Source: UBA11051 sp964390495
GTDB taxonomy: Bacteria > Armatimonadota > Zipacnadia > Zipacnadales > UBA11051
Reading direction: 5' to 3'
Length of the DNA: 64,000 bases
Assembly: GCA_964390495.1 (NCBI GenBank)
Contig: CAYMIN010000013.1
Span: 1-64,000, forward strand
Shown: positions 25,842-34,959 of the stretch, piece by piece
Layout: every line of letters begins with the position of its first letter
Numbering within the stretch: position 1 is the first letter of the stretch
Program-made: the position numbers and the translations under genes
The notes under the pieces: model-generated
The model's database searches: none
What the model was told of the DNA's origin: nothing
What the model saw: the letters and a program-made list of their open reading frames with translations, nothing else

Positions 25842-26887
25842 CTGCCCAGGATCTTGACAAATGAACAGCACTCCCGCAATGCTGCCACGGCCTCGACAAC
25901 CTCGGCTGAAGCGGCGTGCCCGTCGAAGTCAACATAGAAGTAGTAAGGGCCGGCCACGGCCCCGCGAGCGGGCCGCGACTGAATCAGAGTCAGGTTGATA
26001 TTGTGCGCGCTGAAGGGAGCCAGGGCCTGGTACAGCGCCCCCGACTGGTGCTCGGTGGTGAAAACCAGCGAGGTCTTGTCGCTGCCGCTAGCGGCGGCGC
26101 TGTGCTGGCCGATCACGAAAAAGCGCGTGCGGTTGTCGGCCTGGTCCTCGATATTCGAGGCCAGTACCTGCAGCCCGTAGGCAGCGGCGGCCTCCGCGGC
26201 GGCGATGGCGGCATGATACCGCTCCTCAGCGATGGCGGCGGCGGCCGCGGCGGTGCTTGACTCATGCACCAGCTCCGCCTCCGGCAGGTTCGCCCGTAGC
26301 CACTGCCGGCATTGACCCAACGGTTGCGGGTGCGAGTGCACAGCCTGAACCTGCGCCAGCTCACAGTTAGCCAGCAGGTGCAGGTGAATCGGCACGTAGC
26401 TTTCGGCACATATTTGCAGGTTAGTCTCAAACAGGCAGTCGAGGGTGCGGGCCTCGACGCCCTGGATCGAGTTCTCGATCGGCACAATGCCGTAGTCGGC
26501 AGCACCGCGCTCCACCGCAGCGAAGACCTCCTCAATGGCGGCGGTGGAGGACAGCTCGGCGGTCTGACCGAAATACTGCAGGGCTGCGATGTGGCTGAAG
26601 GTGTACTGGGGCCCTAAGAACACCACGCGCAGGGGACGCTGCAGATTGCGGCAGGCGGCGATGATTTGCCGGTAGATAGCGACGATTGCCTCTTTATCCA
26701 GCGGGCTCAGGTCACCGGAGGTGAGCTTGTCCAGAAGCTGCGCCTCCCGCGCCGGATCATATATCGCCAGGCCGCTAGCGTCCTTGATCTGGCCGATCTC
26801 CTGAACTACCTGACCACGCTGCCGCAGAAGTTGGATGATCTGTTCGTCTATCTGGTCAATTCTCTCACGAGCTGGTTCCAGTGACAT
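25823..26887 (-). CDS. pheA: Bifunctional chorismate mutase / prephenate dehydratase (P-protein)
   Basis: Carries chorismate through prephenate to phenylpyruvate for phenylalanine. The 354-residue protein has an AroQ-type mutase domain (~4-85, RERIDQIDEQIIQLL), a dehydratase domain (~87-265, FLGPQYTFSHIAAL, NRTRFFVIG) and an ACT domain (~275-345, GALYQAL). The usual ESRP of the ACT regulatory site reads QSRP here, which may alter Phe feedback. I start at MSLEPARERID (26887); an in-frame ATG 11 codons upstream is possible. It is transcribed alone, divergent from accD; TGCTACTAT on the minus strand at 26992-27000 could be its extended -10. Confidence 0.93.
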   Translation of the reverse strand: MSLEPARERIDQIDEQIIQLLRQRGQVVQEIGQIKDASGLAIYDPAREAQLLDKLTSGDLSPLDKEAIVAIYRQIIAACRNLQRPLRVVFLGPQYTFSHIAALQYFGQTAELSSTAAIEEVFAAVERGAADYGIVPIENSIQGVEARTLDCLFETNLQICAESYVPIHLHLLANCELAQVQAVHSHPQPLGQCRQWLRANLPEAELVHESSTAAAAAAIAEERYHAAIAAAEAAAAYGLQVLASNIEDQADNRTRFFVIGQHSAAASGSDKTSLVFTTEHQSGALYQALAPFSAHNINLTLIQSRPARGAVAGPYYFYVDFDGHAASAEVVEAVAALRECCSFVKILGSYPEAG

Positions 26888-27095
26888 GGGCGCGCTCCTT
26901 GGCTGCGCGAGATAGAACATATCGCAATACTGCAGTGCTTATCGCGGCAATCAGGCGGCTGGCCCGACCTCTTATCTTCTCAGTGCAGAGAATAGTAGCA
27001 CAAAGCCTGTCAACAGGCAACGCGCACGCCGGTGCTCGGCAGCATAGGCACCACCAGCCTCATTGGGGTAATTCGACCGGCCTTGAGGAATGTCC

Positions 27096-27920
27096 ATGAC
27101 ATCATCAGACGATAGCAAGGCACCGCCCGGGCTGACCGCCGACGACATTCCGCCCAACCTGTGGCAGGCCTGCCCGGAGTGCAACCAGCTCATTTACACG
27201 CCCGAACTGGAAGCCGATCTGTGGGTCTGCGCCAAGTGCGGCCACCATTTCCGCATTACCGTCTGGCAGCGCCTGCAGGTGACTGCCGACCCCGGCAGCT
27301 TCGAGGAATGGGACCATGACCTGCCTCTCCACGATCCCCTCGAGTTCCCTGAGTATCTTGACAAGACCCGGGCGGCTCGCGAGAAGACCGGCATGACCGA
27401 AGCGGTGCTCACCGGAGAGGCCACCCTGGACGGCATTGCTCTGGCCATCGGGCTGATGGATTTGAGCTTTATCGGTGGCAGCATGGGCTGGACGGTCGGC
27501 GAACGCCTCACCCGCCTGATGGAGCGGGCCGTAGAACGCCGCCTGCCGGTAGCCGTATTCTGTGCCTCCGGCGGCGCGCGCATGCAGGAAAGCCTCATCT
27601 CGCTGATGCAGATGGCCAAGACCAGCGCCGCAGTCGGCAGGCTTGGCCAGGCCGGCCTGCCCTACGTCAGCATTCTCACCCATCCCACCTATGGCGGGGT
27701 GATGGCCAGCTTTGCCTTTCTTGGTGACGTCATCATTGCCGAAACCGGTGCAGCTATGGGTTTTGCCGGCCCGCGCGTGGTCGAGCTAACCGGCCTGAAG
27801 ATACCGCCTGGAGTGCAAACCGCCGAGTTCCAGTACCAGCACGGCATGATTGACATGCTGCTGCCGCGTAAGGAGATCCGTCCGGCTCTGCACAGTATTC
27901 TGCGCTGGTGTAGCGCATGA
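27096..27920 (+). CDS. accD: Acetyl-CoA carboxylase carboxyltransferase subunit beta
   Basis: The beta half of the carboxyltransferase that makes malonyl-CoA, the first step of fatty-acid synthesis. The 274-residue product has the N-terminal zinc finger C26, C29, C45, C48 (CPEC...CAKC) and the crotonase-fold core FIGGSMGWTVGERLTR, FCASGGARMQES and GFAGPRVVELT. The ATG at 27096 is chosen over one at 27090 because GAGGA (27085-27089) is better spaced. accA follows 54 bases later; the two subunits act together. Confidence 0.95.
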   Translation: MTSSDDSKAPPGLTADDIPPNLWQACPECNQLIYTPELEADLWVCAKCGHHFRITVWQRLQVTADPGSFEEWDHDLPLHDPLEFPEYLDKTRAAREKTGMTEAVLTGEATLDGIALAIGLMDLSFIGGSMGWTVGERLTRLMERAVERRLPVAVFCASGGARMQESLISLMQMAKTSAAVGRLGQAGLPYVSILTHPTYGGVMASFAFLGDVIIAETGAAMGFAGPRVVELTGLKIPPGVQTAEFQYQHGMIDMLLPRKEIRPALHSILRWCSA

Positions 27921-27974
27921 GAATAGTGAGGGCCGCACTGCTTCGTCCATCTACGGCCCGCCTGTGATAGGAAA

Positions 27975-28946
27975 ATGACTGACAGCAAGTTCGCAGTGTT
28001 GCGGAAATCGCTTGATGAGCTCGATGCTCGCATCGCCGAGCTACGACGCCTGGTCGAAAACGGTCAGGAGAGCTATCGAGGGGAGTTGCGCCAATTGGAG
28101 CAGAAGGCTGAAGACCTGGCCGGGGAGATCTGCTCGGACTTGAGCGCCTGGGACAAGGTGACGCTGGCCAGGCACGAGCGGCGCCCCCATTCCTCCGACT
28201 ACCTCAGAGCCGTCTTTGACGACTTCCTGGAGCTCCATGGCGACCGCCGCTTCGGTGACGACAGGGCGGTCACCACCGGCCTGGGGTTCCTGGAGGGCCG
28301 CCCGGTGGCGATCATCGCCCAGGAGAAGGGCCGCACCGCCGCCGAGCGCCGCGAGCACAACTTCGGCATGTCCCGGCCGGAAGGCTACCGCAAGACCATG
28401 CGGCTGATGCGGCTGGCCGCCCGCGTCAAGCGCCCCATCATCGCCCTGATTGACACCCCGGGCGCTGACTGCCTCGAAGCGTCGGAAAGTCGCGGCATAT
28501 CCGAGGCGATTGCCGCCAATCAGCGCGACATGTTCTCTCTGCCGGTGCCGATAGTCTGCGCCATAATCGGCGAAGGCGGCAGTGGGGGCGCGATTGGGAT
28601 CGGCGTCGGCGACCGGCTCTTGATGATGGAGCATGCCTACTATTCGGTGATTACTCCTGAGGCCTGTGCCGCGATCTTGTGGCGCGATGCCTCGCTGCGC
28701 GAGGCAGCGGCCCAAGCCTTGAAGCTGACCGCCCAGAACGCCAAGCAGATGGGCGTCATTGATGCCATCATCCCGGAGCCCGTCGGCGGTGCCCATCGCA
28801 ATCCGCAGGCCGCCGCGGCCAATCTCAAGCTCGCCTTGCGGGAAGCCCTGGCCGCGCTTGCAGGCATTGCGCCCGAACAACTGCTGCAGCAGCGCTATGC
28901 CAAGTTCCGCCACATGGGTGCTCCTGAGGGCCTGGCGGAGAGCTGA
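27975..28946 (+). CDS. accA: Acetyl-CoA carboxylase carboxyltransferase subunit alpha
   Basis: The alpha half of the carboxyltransferase heterotetramer. The 323 residues show the N-terminal coiled-coil helices, then ELHGDRRFGDDRAVTTGLG, NFGMSRPEGYRKTMRLM, IDTPGAD and GEGGSGGAIGIGVGD, the oxyanion-forming glycine loops of the family, and YSVITPEACAAILWRD. It forms an operon with accD. Biotin carrier and carboxylase genes (accB/accC) are not in the window. Confidence 0.95.
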   Translation: MTDSKFAVLRKSLDELDARIAELRRLVENGQESYRGELRQLEQKAEDLAGEICSDLSAWDKVTLARHERRPHSSDYLRAVFDDFLELHGDRRFGDDRAVTTGLGFLEGRPVAIIAQEKGRTAAERREHNFGMSRPEGYRKTMRLMRLAARVKRPIIALIDTPGADCLEASESRGISEAIAANQRDMFSLPVPIVCAIIGEGGSGGAIGIGVGDRLLMMEHAYYSVITPEACAAILWRDASLREAAAQALKLTAQNAKQMGVIDAIIPEPVGGAHRNPQAAAANLKLALREALAALAGIAPEQLLQQRYAKFRHMGAPEGLAES

Positions 28947-28961
28947 TACGGCGCCCCGCGG

Positions 28962-28999
28962 CAAAACCAAAGGACTGCAACTGACGCCGTCGCAGTCCT
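28962..28999 (-). terminator. Intrinsic terminator of tRNA-Leu
   Basis: Read on the minus strand, AGGACTGC (28999-28992) and GCAGTCCT (28978-28971) form an 8-bp stem, followed at once by a T-rich run (TTGGTTTTGCC). It lies 13 bases past the CCA end of the tRNA, as expected for a Rho-independent terminator. It may also insulate accA, which ends 24 bases away on the other strand. Confidence 0.7.
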
Positions 29000-29011
29000 G
29001 AGTATTGATAC

Positions 29012-29100
29012 TGGTGCCGGAGGTCGGATTCGAACCGACACGGGGTTTGACCCCCGCTGGATTTTGAGTCCAGTGCGTCTGCCAATTCCGCCACTCCGGC
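29012..29100 (-). tRNA. tRNA-Leu (anticodon CAA)
   Basis: Read on the minus strand, the acceptor arm GCCGGAG (29100-29094) pairs with CTCCGGC, followed by the A discriminator and an encoded CCA (29014-29012). The anticodon stem CTGGA/TCCAG encloses the loop CTCAAAA, giving anticodon CAA for the UUG codon. A long GC-rich variable arm (CGGGG/CCCCG type) marks a class II tRNA, and the T arm has GGTTCGAATCC. It is a single-gene unit with its own promoter and terminator. Confidence 0.95.
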
Positions 29101-29133
29101 AGTTGTGCCCGCGGCCCATCGGGGCACGCTACC

Positions 29134-29163
29134 AGTATATGGAGCCGAGCGGTGGATTGTCAA
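29134..29163 (-). promoter_or_regulatory. Promoter of tRNA-Leu
   Basis: On the minus strand a perfect TTGACA (29163-29158) and TATACT (29139-29134) are separated by 18 bases. The -10 lies ~34 bases before the tRNA 5' end, leaving a short leader for RNase P. It is the best sigma-70-like promoter in the window. Confidence 0.75.
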
Positions 29164-29191
29164 GCGCGCCACCGATCCGCCCAGTCGGTAC

Positions 29192-29220
29192 TTGGCAGTA
29201 TGGACATTGTCCGTTTTATT
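29192..29220 (+). promoter_or_regulatory. Probable promoter of sppA
   Basis: TTGGCA (29192-29197) and TTTATT (29215-29220), spacing 17, upstream of sppA at 29255. The -10 matches consensus at four of six positions. A TTGACA at 29224-29229 has no convincing -10 before the gene. It is back-to-back with the tRNA promoter on the other strand. Confidence 0.45.
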
Positions 29221-29254
29221 GGGTTGACACACTCGGCAAAGGTGAAAAGCGATC

Positions 29255-30388
29255 ATGGGAACTGATAATACTACGCCACAACCCGATCGGCCGGCAGCTC
29301 CGGACCGGGGCGCGCAGACCCCCCAGCCGCCTCAATCTCCAGCATCGTCCACCTCGCATTATGGTAGCGGCCAGCCGCCGCATGGCCCTCAGCCGCCCTC
29401 AGGAGGCGGTCGTGGCGTCATAACTGTGATAATCATCGTCCTGATCCTGGTGGGCCTGGGCCTGGCTAGCATTATCGGCCTGGCGCTGTTGGTCAGTTCG
29501 ATCACGGATACCAAGTCCTCGGGCCTGGCGCTGGGTGACAAAGTCGGTGTGGTGATGGTGGAGGGCGTGATTATGTCCGGTGGCCGCGCCTCCCCGATAT
29601 TCGGCGGGCCGGCGGGGTCCCGCGCGATCATGGCCGACATCCGCGCCGCCAAGCGCGAAAGCGACATCAAGGCCGTGGTGCTATATGTCAACAGCCCGGG
29701 CGGCTCCGCGGCCGCTTCACAGGCCATCTATAAAGAAGTCGCCGCCCTCGCCGAGAAGAAGCCGGTTATCGCCGCGATGGACGATGTCGCGGCCTCGGGC
29801 GGCTACTATGTCGCCTGCGCCGCTGACAAGATCATGGCTAACGGCTCCACCATGACCGGCAGCATCGGTGTCATCATGTCCGGAATTGCCTACTACGGCT
29901 TGATGGACAATATTGGTGTGGACGACCACACCATCACCAGCGGCAAGTACAAGGACATCGGCTCGCCCTGGCGTCCAATGGAGCCGGATGAGAAAAGGCT
30001 GCTCCAGGGACTGGTGCAGGATGTTTATGACCAGTTTGTGGACGCGGTGGCTGAGGGCCGCGACATACCCCGGGAGAAGGCGCTCAAGCTTGCTGACGGC
30101 AGGATTTTCACCGGTCGCCAGGCCCTCGCCCTCGGCCTGGTGGACAAGCTGGGCTCCTATTATGATGCCGTCGAGTTAGCCGCCAAGGAAGCCGGCATCA
30201 AGGGCGAGCCGAAGGTCAAGACGTTCGGTGCCTCCAAGAGCATCTGGGGCGAGCTGTTCGGCACCGAAGAGCTTTTTCCCTTGCCTTCCCGGCGTAGTTT
30301 GCTGAATCTGACCGGACCGATGCTGATCGAGCCTTTCACTTACAATAATCTGGCCCTGCAAGCCCTCCCGTTGCGGCCCGTGCCCTAA
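29255..30388 (+). CDS. sppA: Signal peptide peptidase SppA, short (67K-half) type
   Basis: A membrane serine protease of family S49 that degrades cleaved signal peptides. The 377-residue protein has a Pro/Gln/Ser-rich cytoplasmic N-terminus (1-52), one transmembrane helix (~55-80) and the S49 domain with VVLYVNSPGGSAAAS, catalytic Ser181 in DDVAASGGYY and the general-base Lys233 in SGKYKDIG. It is the single-domain (Bacillus/archaeal-length) form. The ATG at 29255 is the only start consistent with the leader. Confidence 0.93.
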   Translation: MGTDNTTPQPDRPAAPDRGAQTPQPPQSPASSTSHYGSGQPPHGPQPPSGGGRGVITVIIIVLILVGLGLASIIGLALLVSSITDTKSSGLALGDKVGVVMVEGVIMSGGRASPIFGGPAGSRAIMADIRAAKRESDIKAVVLYVNSPGGSAAASQAIYKEVAALAEKKPVIAAMDDVAASGGYYVACAADKIMANGSTMTGSIGVIMSGIAYYGLMDNIGVDDHTITSGKYKDIGSPWRPMEPDEKRLLQGLVQDVYDQFVDAVAEGRDIPREKALKLADGRIFTGRQALALGLVDKLGSYYDAVELAAKEAGIKGEPKVKTFGASKSIWGELFGTEELFPLPSRRSLLNLTGPMLIEPFTYNNLALQALPLRPVP

Positions 30389-30430
30389 GCTCACAAGCCA
30401 CCCACCAGGTCCCGGCCAGGAGCCTTTGCT

Positions 30431-33094
30431 GTGGCGCACAAGTTGCTCTTAATAGACGCAAATAGCCTCATTCACCGGGCCTTCCACGCCCTGCCGCACC
30501 TGAGCACCGCCGACGGCCAGGCGACCAATGCCGCCTTCGGTCTCGCCCAGATGCTCCTGGCCCTGCTTGAGGAGCAAGCGCCCGATGAGGCCGTCATGGT
30601 CTTCGACGCTCCCGGCCCAACCTTCCGCCATGAGATGTACGACCAGTACAAGGCGAACCGTCCCGAGATGGACCAGGAGCTGGCCTCCCAGTTTCCCATC
30701 ATCCGCCGCCTGGTACAGGCGATGGGCCTGGTAATGCTAGAGCAGGCCGGCTATGAGGCTGATGACCTTATTGGGGCCCTGGCCGCTCGCGCGCATAACG
30801 AAGGTTACGAAACCGTCATAGTCAGCGGCGACCGCGATCTGCTGCAACTGCTTGACGAAGGTGTCCAGGTCCTGATTACCACGCGCGGCACCAAACAGGT
30901 GACCGCTTACGATGTGGACAAGTTCACCGAGCAATACGGCATAACACCGGCCCAACTGGTTGACCTCAAGGCCCTTGCCGGCGACACTTCCGACAACATC
31001 CCCGGCATTACCGGTATTGGCGACAAGACGGCCTCCGGTCTGCTGGCCGAATACGGCACCGTCGAGGCAGTGCTTGAGCACACCGCCGACCTCCCCGAGG
31101 CTGTCCGCTCCAAGCTGGCCGGCAACGAACAGGAGGCCTTGTTGTGGAAGCGTCTGGCCTCCATCCAGTGTGACGTGCCGCTGGAGCAGCAGGCCGACGA
31201 TTTGGCCTGGCGCGGCCTCGACGGCGAGGCCCTGCGCAAGCTCTTGGCCGAGCTGGAGTTCACCAGCCTGCTGAAGCGCTTGCCCGCTTCCCAGGCCTCG
31301 ACCACCGAGGGCACTGTAGCCGCCGCCGATGCTGACAGTCTCGCCGGGATATGCGACCGCGCCGAGCAGGCCGGCGCCCTTTTTGTTGTGCCGACTGCGC
31401 ATGGTGATGCCGAGGCCCTGGCGCTTGCTGCCGGCCCGGACCTCGCTGTCAGTCTCCTGCTTCCGTCGGCCTCCGCCGCAGATACCCAGCAGGCCGGCCT
31501 TTTCGCCGACGCAGACCAGGATAGCCCTCTGCCCGAGGCCTTGGTCCAAGTCCTGGGCGATCCGCAGCTAGCCATCAGCGGCTGCCGGCTTAAGGACCTG
31601 GACAATTCACTGCGCCGCCGCGAGGTTGGCGTCCGTAATCTGGCTTTCGACGCCGAGATCGCCTCTTACCTGCTGGCACCGCAGCGTTCCGACCACGGCA
31701 TCGGCGTGTGGGCGGCCCAGTATCTCGGCTGGGACCTGCCCGAAACCGACGCCGCCGACGCCTACGGTATGCCCGCCTGGCAAGCCCGCGGCTGCATCGA
31801 GGCTCTGGCTACGGCGCAGTTGCAGGCCCGGCTGCAGCGCGACCTCAAGCAGCAGGGGATGCTGGAGCTGTTCACCGATGTCGAGATGCCGCTGGTATCG
31901 CTCTTGGCCAAGATGGAGCGGGCCGGTATCGGCGTGGACCGCGAGCGCCTGCAGGAGGCCGGTCGCGAGCTTTCCCGAATGATGCAGGAGCTGTCCGCGC
32001 GCATCTTCGAGCTTGCCGGCGAGGAGTTCAACCTCGACTCCCCCAAGCAAGTCGGCGAGGTCCTATTCGAGCGCCTTGAGCTGCCCAAGGGCCGCAAAAC
32101 CAAAACCGGCTGGTCAACCGCAGCTAGCGTCCTTGAGGACCTTGCCCACGAGCACGAAATCGTGGCATTGATCTTGGAGTACCGCGAGTATGCCAAGCTG
32201 CGCAGTACCTATGTTGACGGCCTGGAGCGCCAGATTGACCCCGCCACCGGCCTGATTCACACCAGCTTCGAACAGACCGTCACCGCCACCGGCCGGCTCT
32301 CCAGCCGCAGCCCTAATCTCCAGAACATCCCCATCCGCACCGAGTGGGGCCGGCAGATCCGCAGTTGCTTCTGCAGCGGTGTCGCCGGCTACAGTTTCAT
32401 CTGTGCCGACTATTCCCAGATCGAGTTGCGCATCTTGGCTCACCTCTCCCAGGACCCGACGCTCCTGGAGGCCTTCGCCAACCACGAAGATATCCATACC
32501 TACACCGCCACTTTGATCTTCGACTGTGGCCGCGACGAGGTGGACTACCGGATGCGCAGTGCGGCCAAGACCGTCAACTACGCCGTCTTGTACGGCATGG
32601 GTCCCAGGGCTCTGGCTGACGCGCTGGATATGAGTCTTCAGGAGGCCAGGGAGTTTATCGAGAGCTACCATCAACGCCTCCCGAAGGTCCAGGAGCTCTT
32701 GAGCGCCACGCTGGAGCAAGCCCGGCAGACCGGCTATGTGAGCACCATCATGGGGCGCCGCCGACCGGTTCCCGATCTCGATGCAGCCAATGCCCGGGCC
32801 CGCAGCTATGCCGAACGCGCCGCAACCAATACCCCGATGCAGGGCAGCGCGGCCGATCTAGTCAAACTCGCTATGCTCAAGCTTGATGCCGCCTTGCAGG
32901 CCGATTTCCCCGAGGCCGAGATGCTCCTGCAGGTCCATGACGAGATCGTCTTGCGGGCGCCTGCTGAAAGCGTTCCCGATCTGGCCGGCCTCGTCAAGGA
33001 GGTGATGGAGAGCGCCTACCCCCTCAGCGTACCGTTGACCGTGGATGTCTCCGTAGGTGACAACTGGCGTGACGTGCAACCTTTGCAGGAGTGA
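30431..33094 (+). CDS. polA: DNA polymerase I
   Basis: Repairs and matures lagging-strand DNA. The 887-residue enzyme has a complete 5'-3' exonuclease domain (1-~290, DANSLIHRAFHALP, GYEADDLIGALA, DLKALAGDTSDNIPG), a 3'-5' exonuclease-like domain (~300-460) and a family A polymerase domain with motif A DYSQIELRILAHLS (~659), motif B RSAAKTVNYAVLYG (~710) and motif C LLQVHDEIV (~834). The middle domain lacks the DxE exo I motif and other acidic residues, so proofreading is probably lost, as in Bacillus and Thermus Pol I. It starts with GTG after CAGGAGC. Confidence 0.95.
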   Translation: MAHKLLLIDANSLIHRAFHALPHLSTADGQATNAAFGLAQMLLALLEEQAPDEAVMVFDAPGPTFRHEMYDQYKANRPEMDQELASQFPIIRRLVQAMGLVMLEQAGYEADDLIGALAARAHNEGYETVIVSGDRDLLQLLDEGVQVLITTRGTKQVTAYDVDKFTEQYGITPAQLVDLKALAGDTSDNIPGITGIGDKTASGLLAEYGTVEAVLEHTADLPEAVRSKLAGNEQEALLWKRLASIQCDVPLEQQADDLAWRGLDGEALRKLLAELEFTSLLKRLPASQASTTEGTVAAADADSLAGICDRAEQAGALFVVPTAHGDAEALALAAGPDLAVSLLLPSASAADTQQAGLFADADQDSPLPEALVQVLGDPQLAISGCRLKDLDNSLRRREVGVRNLAFDAEIASYLLAPQRSDHGIGVWAAQYLGWDLPETDAADAYGMPAWQARGCIEALATAQLQARLQRDLKQQGMLELFTDVEMPLVSLLAKMERAGIGVDRERLQEAGRELSRMMQELSARIFELAGEEFNLDSPKQVGEVLFERLELPKGRKTKTGWSTAASVLEDLAHEHEIVALILEYREYAKLRSTYVDGLERQIDPATGLIHTSFEQTVTATGRLSSRSPNLQNIPIRTEWGRQIRSCFCSGVAGYSFICADYSQIELRILAHLSQDPTLLEAFANHEDIHTYTATLIFDCGRDEVDYRMRSAAKTVNYAVLYGMGPRALADALDMSLQEAREFIESYHQRLPKVQELLSATLEQARQTGYVSTIMGRRRPVPDLDAANARARSYAERAATNTPMQGSAADLVKLAMLKLDAALQADFPEAEMLLQVHDEIVLRAPAESVPDLAGLVKEVMESAYPLSVPLTVDVSVGDNWRDVQPLQE

Positions 33095-33282
33095 CTGCGG
33101 ACTCTGCTCAACTTGTGATGTGTGACCTTTTGTTTTCACCTTCCACATGCGTCGGGCTTTGCGCCGCCCTAGCTGACAGTTAATATAGCGAAGGCGGTTG
33201 TGCCCCGACCGAACACTGGACATCGCCTAGCTCAACTTGGCATGGTCGTCCCTCAGAGACGGCCGAAGGGAGATTCTTTCAC

Positions 33283-34926
33283 ATGACTTGGGACTTTGAT
33301 AATACCGACAAGGCAAAGAAGCCGCAGCAAGTAGCTGAATCGTCGTCTGAAGAAGCCTCCGAAACAACCGGCGACGCTCTGGAAGCCGCCCTCGACCAGG
33401 CCTTGCCCGTTCACGTCGAGAAGGGCGATATCGTCACAGGCGTCGTCGCCGCGGTTGATGACCAGTTCGTCAGCGTTGACATCGGCACCAAGTACGAGGG
33501 CCTGATTCCCGCCTCCGAGTTTGCCGGTCCTGATGAGATGCCGGCCTTGGACGACAAGATTGAAGTTGCTGTTGTCAAAGTTGATGATAAAGAGAGCGTG
33601 GTCAGGCTGTCCAAGCGCAGGGCCGACTACGAGCGCGTCTGGAACCGCCTCACCGAGGCTGCCGAAAGTGGCGAAATCGTCGAGGGCATCGTCACCGAGC
33701 GCGTCAAGGGCGGATTGCGCGTGGACGTGGGCATGCCGGGTTTTGTGCCTGGCAAGCATGTAGCCACCCGCAACCTCCGTAACCTCGAGCGTTTTGTCGG
33801 CCAGTCGCTGCGCCTGCGCGTGCTCGAAGCCAACCGCGAGTCCAAGAAGCTGATCCTCTCCCACCGCGTGGCGGTCGAAGAAGAACGCGAACGCCGTCGC
33901 CAGGAGACCCTCGATCAGCTCGAAGAAGGCGTGGTCTGCGAAGGCAAAGTGCGCAGCCTCACCAGTTACGGCGCTTTTGTTGACCTCGGCGGCGTTGACG
34001 GGCTGCTCCACATCTCCGAAATGGCCTGGACACGTGTCAAGCACCCCTCCGAAGTGCTCAAGGTGGGGGATACGGTTCGCGTTGCCGTCCTGGACATTGA
34101 CCGCGAGAACGACCGTATCTCACTTTCCAGGCGACAGATTCTGCCCGATCCCTGGAAGGCAGCTGCGCCCAATATCCGCGTCGGCAGTGTTCTCAAGGCG
34201 CGCGTCACCCGCGTGGTGCGCACCGGCGCCTTCGCGCAGTTGCTGGACCACGAAATCGAGGGCTTCATCCCCATATCCGAAATGAGCGCCAAACGCATCT
34301 CTGAGCCCTCCGACGCAGTCAGCGCCGGCCAGGAGGTTGATCTCAAGGTCATGGACATGCGCATCAAGGCCCGGCGGATGACCTTGAGCCTCGTCGCCGC
34401 CGACCAGGAGAAGGAGCGCCGCGAGTACCAGCAATACATGGCCAACCAGGAACAGGCTAAGGTCACTCTCGGAGATCAGTTCGGTGACGTTCTGCAGCAG
34501 GCCGCCGTCGCCGCTGAAACCGAACCCGCGGCAGAACCACCATCCCAGCAAGAGCCCGAGCCGGAACCAGTCGCGGAGACAGTGGAGCAACCGGCTGATC
34601 AAGAAACCACAGAAGAGCCCGACGCACCAGCGGAGCCAGAAGCGCCTGAAGAGCCAGCCGAGGAGCCCGAAAAGCCAGCCGAAGAACAGCCCGAAGAGGA
34701 GCCCGAAGAGGCAGCCGAAGAACAGCCCGAAGAACAGGCCGAAGAAGCAGCCGAAGAGCAGCCTCAAGAGGACCCTGAAGAAGCAGCCGAAAAGCCCAGA
34801 AAGGCCAAGCAAGCCGCCAAGCCGAAGAAAACCGCAGCCACCAAGAAAGCGAAAGAGCCCAAGAAAACCAAAAAGGCCAAGGCCGCGGCGGACAAATCAG
34901 ACCAAGCCGAAGAGGCGGATGAGTAG
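33283..34926 (+). CDS. rpsA: 30S ribosomal protein S1-like RNA-binding protein with long charged tail
   Basis: Contains four S1 OB-fold repeats at ~46-111, 129-195, 214-284 and 299-371 of 547 residues; the third is the most typical (GKVRSLTSYGAFVDLGGVDGLLHISE). S1 recruits mRNA to the 30S subunit. Four repeats rather than six is common outside Proteobacteria. Residues ~411-510 form a Pro/Glu/Ala acidic tail with repeats like EEPEEAAEEQPEE; the final ~35 residues switch to a Lys/Ala-rich basic end. A weak promoter (TTGCGC-16-TAATAT, 33159-33186) lies in the 188-base gap after polA. Confidence 0.92.
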   Translation: MTWDFDNTDKAKKPQQVAESSSEEASETTGDALEAALDQALPVHVEKGDIVTGVVAAVDDQFVSVDIGTKYEGLIPASEFAGPDEMPALDDKIEVAVVKVDDKESVVRLSKRRADYERVWNRLTEAAESGEIVEGIVTERVKGGLRVDVGMPGFVPGKHVATRNLRNLERFVGQSLRLRVLEANRESKKLILSHRVAVEEERERRRQETLDQLEEGVVCEGKVRSLTSYGAFVDLGGVDGLLHISEMAWTRVKHPSEVLKVGDTVRVAVLDIDRENDRISLSRRQILPDPWKAAAPNIRVGSVLKARVTRVVRTGAFAQLLDHEIEGFIPISEMSAKRISEPSDAVSAGQEVDLKVMDMRIKARRMTLSLVAADQEKERREYQQYMANQEQAKVTLGDQFGDVLQQAAVAAETEPAAEPPSQQEPEPEPVAETVEQPADQETTEEPDAPAEPEAPEEPAEEPEKPAEEQPEEEPEEAAEEQPEEQAEEAAEEQPQEDPEEAAEKPRKAKQAAKPKKTAATKKAKEPKKTKKAKAAADKSDQAEEADE

Positions 34927-34959
34927 GCCGACTGTTGTAGCGACAGGGACGAAGCCGCC

